In this document: piece by piece, positions 8,863 through 17,800 of the stretch
Layout of the letters: each line of letters begins with the position of its first letter
How positions within the stretch are numbered: the stretch's first letter is position 1
Assembly: GCA_009787795.1 (NCBI GenBank)
Contig: WQSP01000002.1
Coordinates: 1 to 45,130 of the forward strand
Reading direction: 5' to 3'
DNA length: 45,130 nucleotides
Origin: Treponema sp.
GTDB lineage: Bacteria; Spirochaetota; Spirochaetia; Treponematales; Breznakiellaceae
The notes under the pieces: model-generated
Told to the model about the DNA's origin: nothing
Seen by the model: the letters and a program-made list of their open reading frames with translations, nothing else
The model's database searches: none
Program-made: the position numbers and the translations under genes

Positions 8863-9251
8863 TTGTTCAGCTCCGAAGCGGTTCTTGCCTGACTTTCGTT
8901 ATTGTAAATTTCCATGACATCTTCCCTAAGCCAACCCTGCTGCTCTCCATCCGTCAAAACCCAGGAGATGAATCCTTCTTGGGTTCTTATCACCTGTCTC
9001 CTTATTATTTTAACCAATGTGCCGCGCCTGAGGTAGCCGAGAGAATCGCTGTTTTCCGCAGGGTCTGCGTTTACATGGGTAAAAGAAGCGGTAATCACAC
9101 CAAAGCCGATGTAATCCCTTGTAAGGGGCGAAGTTAAAGGCGGAACGACCGGGACATCTTCCTTGTTTCCGGTACAGGATGAAAATGCGGCTATCGATAA
9201 AATTGCGAAAATGACAGATAATTGACTTAAAGACCTTCTTTGCGCTATCAT
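8859..9251 (-). CDS. Lipoprotein with SH3-like domain
   Basis: Met at 9251 gives MIAQRRSLSQLSVIFAILSIAAFSSCTGN lipobox, then ...LGYLRRGTLVKIIRRQVIRTQEGFISWVLTDGEQQGWLREDVMEIY (SH3-like). Confidence 0.72.
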   Translation of the reverse strand: MIAQRRSLSQLSVIFAILSIAAFSSCTGNKEDVPVVPPLTSPLTRDYIGFGVITASFTHVNADPAENSDSLGYLRRGTLVKIIRRQVIRTQEGFISWVLTDGEQQGWLREDVMEIYNNESQARTASELNK

Positions 9252-9258
9252 GATTCCA

Positions 9259-10230
9259 ATGCCAAATATACCTTTTTTGCCTGTTTTAGTCATCATTATA
9301 TCCACATTATCGGCAATCAAACCGGTTTACTGTCATTCTCAGACGAACGATTACAACAATTTTTCATTGGGAACTTTCTTTGGAGCCGTTTACGGTCACA
9401 GTGAGGAATTGGTCTATCCTACAAACACTCCTGCAGAACTTTACAGCGAACTGTTGTATGACATGAAACCCGTTTTGTATGCGGGGATTCAGGTTGAGTA
9501 CGGCAGAACCAACCTGATGAGAAACCCGGGGGTTTTTGCCTCTCTTGTCTTTAAGGCGGGCATTCCGGGAGACAGCGGTATCATGGAGGATCGCGATTGG
9601 CTGTCAACCGCAAGCACCGATCTTACCAATTATTCAAGGCACACAAATATGACCAGAAGTTTTTATTGGCTCGATCTTCATGTCGGAGCCGTAATTCCGT
9701 TTCAATTTTTTTATATAAAACCTTTTTTAAGCGGTTCATGGATGCACTTTGCCTTTACGGCAAGAGACGGATACAAGCAATATGCCAATGAATCGGGCGG
9801 CGTTTACTCTCCCATAGAAGACGCTCCAATAGAACCGATGTTTGGCGATGTAATCCGTTATCAGCAGGACTGGCTTGTGCCTGCCGCGGGAATTTCTGCA
9901 GGCACCGATATTTTGGCGCCGTTTTATATCGATCTGTCATTTCAAATAAGTCCTTTGGCGTATTGTTCGGCAATTGACGAACATTTGAAAATAAACAAGA
10001 CATTTTTGGATTTTTCAAGCTTTGGTTTTTTCATCGAACCGAAAATCAATTTGTTGTTTTGTCTTGACAGGTTCGATTTGTCCCTTGAAGCGTCTTACCG
10101 CAGCATTGGAAGAACAAGAGGAGAATCGTTTTCCAGATACGGCAATTCCGGCGCGTATGCCAGAAACGGCGAAGCGGGCGCCGCCCTTTCATTGTTAAGC
10201 GCGCGATTTCTTGTAAGGATTTGGTTTTAG
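9259..10230 (+). CDS. Omptin-family outer-membrane protease (beta-barrel)
   Basis: GIMEDRDWLS...YSRH, FAFTARDGYKQY, IRYQQDWLVPAAG and SAIDEHLKI parallel OmpT MVDQDWM, SRH, YSFTARGGSY, IGYKQRFKMPYIG and NDEHY; C-terminal Phe. ATG at 9259 preferred over 9250. Confidence 0.82.
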   Translation: MPNIPFLPVLVIIISTLSAIKPVYCHSQTNDYNNFSLGTFFGAVYGHSEELVYPTNTPAELYSELLYDMKPVLYAGIQVEYGRTNLMRNPGVFASLVFKAGIPGDSGIMEDRDWLSTASTDLTNYSRHTNMTRSFYWLDLHVGAVIPFQFFYIKPFLSGSWMHFAFTARDGYKQYANESGGVYSPIEDAPIEPMFGDVIRYQQDWLVPAAGISAGTDILAPFYIDLSFQISPLAYCSAIDEHLKINKTFLDFSSFGFFIEPKINLLFCLDRFDLSLEASYRSIGRTRGESFSRYGNSGAYARNGEAGAALSLLSARFLVRIWF

Positions 10231-10267
10231 GCAAGGTTGACAAAACGCAAAAAAAGAAGGACTTTGA

Positions 10268-11491
10268 ATGAATATGAAAGTTTTATTTAAGATGCCGGCA
10301 TTAATCGCTGTTTTGCTTCTCTTCAACTCGTGTTTTAACTCCTGTTTGAGCGACGAGAATGCGTCCATAGAAAGGGAAGATCGCTTTACGCTTGAAATAG
10401 GTCCAATGGAAAATCAGATTGGGCTTTACAGGCTGGACGGCAGCTTGGGCGTAAAGCGCATCGGTTTTACCATGCGCGACGGCATTTTTTACATAGCGGA
10501 CGGATTCAGCGGAAAAATTGTGCGTTACAATTCGTACGGCAATGTGATTTTCATGATTTACAACGAAGAAACAAACCCCGAGCCTGTCACCTTAAGAACA
10601 AACATTTCCGAAGACGAACATGCGATGCGCTGGGCGTATTCATACCCTCTTGAAGAACCGGGCTGGATAACGGTTGACTCGCGAAGGCATATCTTTGCAG
10701 AAGACAGGCTTCCCCAGCAGCACAGAATTTATGATCCCGAAACAAGATCGCTTCTTGACGGTATAATCCTTCACTTTGATCAGGACGGACGCTTTATCAA
10801 TTATCTTGGAAGGGAAGGAATAGGCGGAAGTCCTTTTCCAAGAATCATCGGGCTTTCCACATCCGCAAGAGACGAAATTGTAGTCATATGCAGAATTGCG
10901 GACGGCTGGGAAGTATACTGGTTCAACTCAAACGGAAGCCTTCTTTACCTTATAAAAATTTCCATTAATGAAATTCCGATGCTTCGCGATTGGCCCGAAG
11001 CGCTTGCATTTATAGACAGCATTACGCCTTCTGTCGATTCCAGAAATCTTTTTATTAAGGTAAATTACAGCCGCGATAAAATAGATCAATCGACTCATAC
11101 CAGAACAGGAATCGAACCTGTCGCCTCCGTTATATGGACGCTAAACGCGGAAAACGGCACATATACGGGTTCTGTGGAAATACCTCTCCACGAAGTAACC
11201 GAAAACGGCCGCCCAACAGGCTCAAGCGTATTTTATTCCGTCCTTGGAGCTGCGCGTAACGGAAAACTGATACTGTATTCCCCTGTTGACACAGGCGGCT
11301 ACTCTCTTCTGTACGTTGACACAAATTCGCGCGAACAGCGGAGAGGTTTTATAAACTTTTCCAATGAAGAATTGAGATTCAACGATTTTTATCTTTCTGC
11401 GGAAGGAATCCTTTCCGCAATGCTTGCAGACAACACTCATGTAAAACTCGTTTGGTGGCGTACGGACAGATTCATAGGAGAGGGATTGTAA
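10268..11491 (+). CDS. Lipoprotein with NHL/6-bladed-propeller-like sequence
   Basis: MKVLFKMPALIAVLLLFNSCFNSC signal; repeated IGFTMRDGIFYIADGFSGKIVRYNSYGNVIF-type segments; SD agaagga. Confidence 0.72.
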   Translation: MNMKVLFKMPALIAVLLLFNSCFNSCLSDENASIEREDRFTLEIGPMENQIGLYRLDGSLGVKRIGFTMRDGIFYIADGFSGKIVRYNSYGNVIFMIYNEETNPEPVTLRTNISEDEHAMRWAYSYPLEEPGWITVDSRRHIFAEDRLPQQHRIYDPETRSLLDGIILHFDQDGRFINYLGREGIGGSPFPRIIGLSTSARDEIVVICRIADGWEVYWFNSNGSLLYLIKISINEIPMLRDWPEALAFIDSITPSVDSRNLFIKVNYSRDKIDQSTHTRTGIEPVASVIWTLNAENGTYTGSVEIPLHEVTENGRPTGSSVFYSVLGAARNGKLILYSPVDTGGYSLLYVDTNSREQRRGFINFSNEELRFNDFYLSAEGILSAMLADNTHVKLVWWRTDRFIGEGL

Positions 11492-12094
11492 ATGAGCGAC
11501 GATTCCACGGAAGAGGCAAAACGGCCTAACGCGAATTACAATCTGAGCAGGGATCGGGATACGGCAGGACAGGAAGGGCTGACCTTTTATTACAACAGGG
11601 AACATCGTCTTGCAAAAGCTCCAAAGGAAGTACAGGACCTTTACAGGGAAACCAAACATTCCAAGTTCGGTCTTTTGGGCGCTCTTGTCGCCGACAAACC
11701 GAGAAGAGCCCTTTTTGCTGTCATTGTTTTGCTTTGCGTTGTTATCATTCTGTTGTCAAGAATAGGATTTTTTGACATTTCCCATATTCTTGACGACAAT
11801 AAAATCGAAATTGCAAGAGCCGCCCATTTTGAGGATACAACCATCATTATCCTGAAGAAAACCGCAAGAAACGAATCGGCGTTTACAGGAGCCGTCGATA
11901 TCGTTGTTACAATTCCCCTTCCCGCCCGGGAAGAATACGATTTTTCGCAAAATCACTTTTCCCATCGCGTTTATTTCACAAGGGAAAAGGAAGAAGTGTA
12001 CCGTTTTGCAGTGCCTTTAAACGAACCGGAACTTCTGATGGTGCTTCAAAATGACAGGGATTCGCGAGTTGAAATAAAATTCAAACCCGAATAA
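11492..12094 (+). CDS. Predicted single-pass membrane protein, unknown function
   Basis: ATG directly follows upstream TAA; one TM segment (RRALFAVIVLLCVVIILLSRIGFF). Confidence 0.7.
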   Translation: MSDDSTEEAKRPNANYNLSRDRDTAGQEGLTFYYNREHRLAKAPKEVQDLYRETKHSKFGLLGALVADKPRRALFAVIVLLCVVIILLSRIGFFDISHILDDNKIEIARAAHFEDTTIIILKKTARNESAFTGAVDIVVTIPLPAREEYDFSQNHFSHRVYFTREKEEVYRFAVPLNEPELLMVLQNDRDSRVEIKFKPE

Positions 12095-12102
12095 AACTCC
12101 CC

Positions 12103-12131
12103 TTGACAAAATGCAAATTTTTGGTTATTAA
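12103..12131 (+). promoter_or_regulatory. Sigma70-type promoter TTGACA-N17-TATTAA with +1 predicted at the start codon
   Basis: TTGACA at 12103-12108, TATTAA at 12126-12131, ATG at 12138. Confidence 0.7.
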
Positions 12132-12137
12132 TTATAT

Positions 12138-12539
12138 ATGCCGCAGTTGTATTTTTTGTCCATTCTGTGCAATGGATTAGCCGGTTATATACTCTTTTCC
12201 GACAATGACAGAGACGGCGAAAATTCACAATTTTCCATTAGAAGCCCAACTTTTCTCCTTGTTCTGGGAATTATTGGCGCCGTTACAGGGGTGTTAAAGC
12301 TTCTTTCCCCGTCGATTGGAGAAGGAATTCCCATTCTGAGCGATTTGATACCTGCCGCATTCGGTTTGGTTGCGGGTCTTATGTTGATTTTTGGCATTTA
12401 CAGGCAGGACGTGTCCTCAAAAGCCGGCGAGCTTGACCGTCTTGGTGTCAGTCTTCTCGCTTTCAGAAAACCGATTGGCATTGCCCTGATGGTTTGCGCC
12501 CTTATACATTTCCTCTTTCCGGAAGCCCTTTTCCTTTAA
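12138..12539 (+). CDS. Small integral membrane protein
   Basis: 133 aa with several hydrophobic segments (LYFLSILCNGLAGYILF, FLLVLGIIGAVTGVLKLL, LIPAAFGLVAGLMLIFGIY, IGIALMVCALIHFLF). Confidence 0.7.
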   Translation: MPQLYFLSILCNGLAGYILFSDNDRDGENSQFSIRSPTFLLVLGIIGAVTGVLKLLSPSIGEGIPILSDLIPAAFGLVAGLMLIFGIYRQDVSSKAGELDRLGVSLLAFRKPIGIALMVCALIHFLFPEALFL

Positions 12540-12558
12540 CCGGAATTAAGGAGGAAAG

Positions 12559-13269
12559 ATGAAAAGAAGCATTCTTGCAGCTGTTCTTTTTCTTTCCTTC
12601 GCAGTATGTTTCCCAAGGCAACCGCAAAGAATCGATTTGGAATTTCCGACTCTGGCGTCACTTGAATATCTAAAACTCAATAACGATGAATATTTGACAT
12701 ACGGAATACCTTTGGGCATAAAAGCCGTCATATTCAATGAAAATTCCCTTAACGGAATGGAAATAGGCTTTAATTTTTATTTTAATTTGGGAATGGGCAT
12801 AAATAACGGAAATCATACTAGAGAAATATCCGTTTTTGAATACAACAATTCATTGACATCTTTTGATTTTTATATCGGAGCATTGTTCAATCTGTACAGA
12901 GAACACAGACTCAGCGTTCCTTTTTCCATTGGTTTGAGGGTGAATTTTGTTTTTAACGATTATATTTACGATGTTCCGATTTCTTACAGACCGCCATACG
13001 GTTTTATAACAATCAGCCAAAATACCGAAGTTGATTATTCCGCAATTGTTTATGGAATAGGATTCAATATCGGGATGCAAGCTTATTTTAACAGACGCGA
13101 ATCCGTCTATATTTTTTTAAAGTTATACGGAGCAATAGATTTTTTGGTTTCGTATTTTAAAATTTCGAAAATTCCCGGGCATGATGAAGGCTATGCGGAC
13201 AGAAACACCCAATTTGCTTTTGGCTTTATGGCAAATCCGCAGATTGGAATCGGGTTTAGGGTTCAATAA
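12559..13269 (+). CDS. Secreted beta-barrel-like protein (paralog A)
   Basis: Signal peptide; alternating aromatic/hydrophobic strands; ends GIGFRVQ; SD aaggaggaaag. Confidence 0.7.
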   Translation: MKRSILAAVLFLSFAVCFPRQPQRIDLEFPTLASLEYLKLNNDEYLTYGIPLGIKAVIFNENSLNGMEIGFNFYFNLGMGINNGNHTREISVFEYNNSLTSFDFYIGALFNLYREHRLSVPFSIGLRVNFVFNDYIYDVPISYRPPYGFITISQNTEVDYSAIVYGIGFNIGMQAYFNRRESVYIFLKLYGAIDFLVSYFKISKIPGHDEGYADRNTQFAFGFMANPQIGIGFRVQ

Positions 13270-13290
13270 AACAAAAGGAGAACAAAAAAA

Positions 13291-13989
13291 ATGAATGAAA
13301 GAAAATGTTTTTTTACGATTTTATTTTTACTTGTTTTCGTCTTTTGTTTTGGAGAATCGGAAATCGAGACTGCAACGGAAGCACAGTCTCATTCGGACGA
13401 GCAAAGACAAGAAACCGAATTCGGTTTTGAGATCTCATCCGGCAGTTCGTTTTATGCTTCAAGGATAAATGACGAATATTCTTCATATTACGGCATTCCG
13501 CTTCAATTGCATGCAAATCGTTTTGATAAAAGCAAAATCGTTTACGAGTTATGCGTGGGTATTATTTTGATTACCGACGCTGCAAGCGTCTCTCCTGAGG
13601 GCGGTTTGCTTCTTAAATCCGGTTCGGATGTCCTGATTCTGGGATTGGATGCCTATGCCGGTTTTGGCTCTTATGTTTTTTTCAATGACAAATGGAAAAT
13701 ACCCTTTACCGCAGGCATTCATTTCAGGATGAATGCGATTGGATTCGGATCGGGGAACAATTTTATCGAATATTACGATTATAATTTCGGTGTTGGCTTT
13801 TGCCTGACTTTGCAGTATCATTTTAATTGCAATATTTATTTTTTTATGAAAGTACAGGGAACGTTTGATTTTATAAGCCATTATGAGGAAATTATGACAG
13901 TTAACGGCATTGAATACGGCTCAAGAGGAACCGAGTTCGGCGCTTCTTGGGGTTTAAGCCCACTTTTGGGTATCGGTTTTAAAATATGA
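13291..13989 (+). CDS. Secreted beta-barrel-like protein (paralog B)
   Basis: Same layout as the upstream ORF (N-D-E-Y...YGIPL, ...YDYNFGVGFCLTLQYHFN, ...LLGIGFKI). Confidence 0.7.
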   Translation: MNERKCFFTILFLLVFVFCFGESEIETATEAQSHSDEQRQETEFGFEISSGSSFYASRINDEYSSYYGIPLQLHANRFDKSKIVYELCVGIILITDAASVSPEGGLLLKSGSDVLILGLDAYAGFGSYVFFNDKWKIPFTAGIHFRMNAIGFGSGNNFIEYYDYNFGVGFCLTLQYHFNCNIYFFMKVQGTFDFISHYEEIMTVNGIEYGSRGTEFGASWGLSPLLGIGFKI

Positions 13990-14897
13990 AGAAAGTTGTC
14001 TTTTTACCGCTAATTTTCATCTCATGTTTTTTTCTTGGCGGCTGCGCAGGTTCTGCGGCTTCTGCGGAAGAATACTTCGCTATAGGCATGGCTTACTTTG
14101 AGCTTGGAAAATACGAGGAAGCGGAAAAATGGCTTACAAGGGCAAGACAGTCAAACAGGACAATGGTTGCTTCCACATACAACCTTGGTCGTCTTGCGTT
14201 CGAAATGGGAAGATATGAGGATGCCGCAAGACATTTTGAAAGCATTTTAAGAAGGGACAGGGAAAATGTTCTTGCCCTTAAAGCCGCAGCATATTCAAGA
14301 ATAATGACAGGCGACATGGAAAATGCGGAAAGGCATTATGCGAAACTTTTGGAACTTGTCCCGGAAAGCGCGGACTCGGGCTACAATCACGCGCTTGTGT
14401 TATTCGCAATGGAAAGATACGCAGACGCGGAAACTGTCCTTGAAAGATACCCTGTTGCCCTTCTTGAAAACAACGACAACCTTTTGCTTTATGCGAGAGT
14501 CAGGGCGGCATTGAACAAAGTTGAAGCCATCGATCATTTTGCGGCATGGCTGGAAACGAATTCAAATCCAAAAGTGCGCTACGAATTCGGGCAATCCCTG
14601 GAAAAACACAATTTTTACGCAAGAGCGCTTGGCGAATACAGAAAAGCGTATGCCGATTCCACTGCCGCTTCCGTCGACCCGAAAAGAAGCGACGTGCGTT
14701 TTGCAATTGCAAGAGTTCTCCTGATTGCCGACGGCTCTTCGGGCGAAGGAATCACGGAGCTGCAGGGAGCGATTACGGAAGGTTTTAACAACATTGCATC
14801 TGTCGAAGGATTGGTTTCCAGAGTGTCAGGCTCCAACAGGGAAACAATAAGAAACATCATTAACAGTTTGCGGCAGGCATCAGAAACTAATCCTTAA
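13986..14897 (+). CDS. TPR-repeat lipoprotein
   Basis: MKKVVFLPLIFISCFFLGGCAGS lipobox; TPR motifs (EEYFAIGMAYFELGKYEEAEKWLTRARQ); ATGA overlap with previous gene. Confidence 0.82.
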   Translation: MKKVVFLPLIFISCFFLGGCAGSAASAEEYFAIGMAYFELGKYEEAEKWLTRARQSNRTMVASTYNLGRLAFEMGRYEDAARHFESILRRDRENVLALKAAAYSRIMTGDMENAERHYAKLLELVPESADSGYNHALVLFAMERYADAETVLERYPVALLENNDNLLLYARVRAALNKVEAIDHFAAWLETNSNPKVRYEFGQSLEKHNFYARALGEYRKAYADSTAASVDPKRSDVRFAIARVLLIADGSSGEGITELQGAITEGFNNIASVEGLVSRVSGSNRETIRNIINSLRQASETNP

Positions 14898-17800
14898 CGA
14901 TGTACCAAGCTGTATGTCAAAAACAATTAAATCCGTATATTGATTCTCGTTGTATCTCAACTTGATAAATGTCGTAAAATTCATCCTTCCCAAAATTCTG
15001 ATTGTTTCTTCATGTCCAAGTATAATGCTCCATCTTAAATCGTCTTGTGTTTTGTCAAAAATAATTTCCAGTGTTTCTTTTCTTAGCTGTTCGTAACTTG
15101 AATTGAAAAAAAGCGTAAACCCGTTCCAATTTTGATTTTCATCGATTAGCGAAGAAACCCAGTTGTAAAAAACGCTTAAAAGGCTTTTTTTGGTTGGCGC
15201 TTCCCATCCTGCGACAAAACTTTCAAGCCAATAACCGTCTGTGCGTATTGTAAAAGTGTTTGCAAATCCAAGAACGCCTCCCGTAAATCCCCTGAAACCT
15301 GCATTTAACGAAGATTGCACCCTCCAAACAGGCGTTGCGTCTTTTGGAATTATTACCGCAGCTTCGATGCCGTGCGAAAACTCGTCTGTTTGGTAAAATG
15401 CAAAAATCGGCGTATTTCCCATAGCGCCGAACATGTTAATCGAAGAAAAGCCAAGGCTTCCTGCAATGTTCAAATTGTCCGCTCTTGTATCCAATTTTTG
15501 CTCCAAAATTCTTTCGATGCGAAAATTGATTCGTGAAGGAACAAAAAACGAAGCCAAATTGTACATTGAAGGAAGATTGATCCTTACGCTAAAATGATCG
15601 TTAAAAGACGTATATTGGGAAATATTTGCAGACGGCGAATTCATTATCGCCTCGTCCATTGCGGTTTCAAGGTCGGGAGAAAAAAGCGAATAAAAGGGAA
15701 ACACTTTCCAAAGAGCAAACGAATCTGTGACCAATTCAAAAAACTTGTCCGCATCATCCGTTACATCGTATCCCGAAAAAAAGACGTTCTTTTTAAAAAA
15801 GCGTCCCGCCCTGAAATTTACGCCGGTTCTTTCAAAAACAACCGGAACATCAAGAAACAGCGAATATTCGGATAACGTAAGATTGTTGGCGCCGGTAAAA
15901 TTTGTCATGCCCTGAAACGCAAGAACGGCTCCCACCGGTTTTGTCCTTTGCGTTATTACAACCTGCGATATTGTCCTTCTTGCATCGGTGCCTGTTCCCG
16001 AATCCGGAACAAGCGGCGCAAAAGTTCTTAGCCACAGTTCGCCGTAATTTTCATTTTCCTCAATTCTGTTTTGTTTTGTCCATAAAGCCTCGCCCGAAAC
16101 CAAAAATGAGGGGATATGTTCGTTTTTGGGAATGAAGCCCGTACTGGCATTCCATCTTTGTCTGAGTCTTCCAAGTTCATAAAGAGCGTCTGCGTCAAAT
16201 TTCGCATGAAAATCGGAAGCAAAACCGATATTAAAAGAGTGACGCGCCTCTTCTGTTCCGGGCGATGCAAAAAACGTCTCTCTCGCATAAAACGCTCCCA
16301 TTGTTTTTGATATTTCATGATCCGCGTTCCACAAAAAAGCGTCGTCTGCCGCAGTAAAACCAAGATTGCCCGAAACATTTATGCCAATCAGGGTAACTTG
16401 CGCGCCTGTTCTGGAAATCGCGCTGCCTGAAAATTGCGCGCCGCTTTGCGCATTCGCTTCCGATTCAAATGCGGAACTTATCGAAAAATTTTCCAAAACG
16501 GAAATGTTTCCCAAAGAAAGGATAACGCCCGGTTTTGAATAATTGACAAAAGCTCCCGCATTTGCCCTGTAAAGCATAACAGGGTCTTCCAAAATAATTT
16601 CATCGATAAAAACGGAACCCGCATCCAGAGACTGCGCCTGATTCAGGGGATCTATAAAAATTGCAATGTAGCTTGTCCTTCTTTCGTTGTCGGGGTTTGC
16701 CCTTACTCTTCTGTAAACGGGAGGAGCAATGTCTTCGTTAAATCCGTCCACAAAAACGGATGCATTTTCTCCCTGATACCTGACGGTTACTTTTTTCCAC
16801 ATGTTCGGATTGTTATGCGTAAACGCCCTGATTGGAATTTTGGCTTCCAACTGCGGATTGGACAACGAAGCGTCTCCTGTCAGCACAATGAAACTAAGGA
16901 TTGCGTTTTCGTTTGACGTGTTTGGCACTCTTGCAAAAAAAGACAGTTCCCTGTAATCGCCAAGAGGCACTTCCCGAATCCTTCCGTCGACACCCGCGCT
17001 TGCTCCCGGAGGCATATTCTGCCAGCGGATTTCCAAAACTCTCTGCGTGTTTTCAAACGGGTGCAGTCTGTTTACAATCGACGGATATGCGGATTCCAAA
17101 TTGTTTGCTCCAATCTCTCTTGTTTCAGAAGCTGTAACAAGATTTGTAACTGGATTTATTTCATTGTTTTCTTTTGCAACAGCCCTGAAGATCGAACTTC
17201 TTACAACAGGAGGAGCAAGAATTACGCGCATAAAAATGCTGCCTGTGCCGTTGTAAACTGCGGCTATTCTCAGGTATTTTGCATCTGCAAGTCTTCTTCT
17301 TTCTTCGTCGTTAATTTTAAACCGCGCAACAGTGTAATCGCCCGAAGCAAAATAAAACGCATTTGCATCTGTTTCATTCGGAAGAAGGGATTTTTCCCAT
17401 ATAAGGTTACTGTTTTCCGATATTTCAAAATCGCCCGTTCCAAGAGAGCCTATTTGCACAATGATCCTGAAATTGCCGGGAGGAAGGGCGTCATACAATC
17501 TGAAAGGAATTTCAATTTCCGAAGCCCGCGATAAAATTTCCGCATTCAATCCCAAAGGAACCTGATAACCGCTCCATTCGCCGTCACTTAACGAAATCTC
17601 CGCCGTTAACGCTTGAGCGTTTCCAAGCTGCGAATCCCTGACAGGGTAAGGCCTGTTTATCCCCGAAACAACAGGAGCGTTCCATTCTATCGTCATTAAA
17701 TTGCTGCCAAGCACATTGTTGTTAAAATAATTGCGGTAAACCAAATCAACGCGGTTTGCGGCATTCAGGCGCATTCCGTCCGCCAAATTAAAAGGATGCG

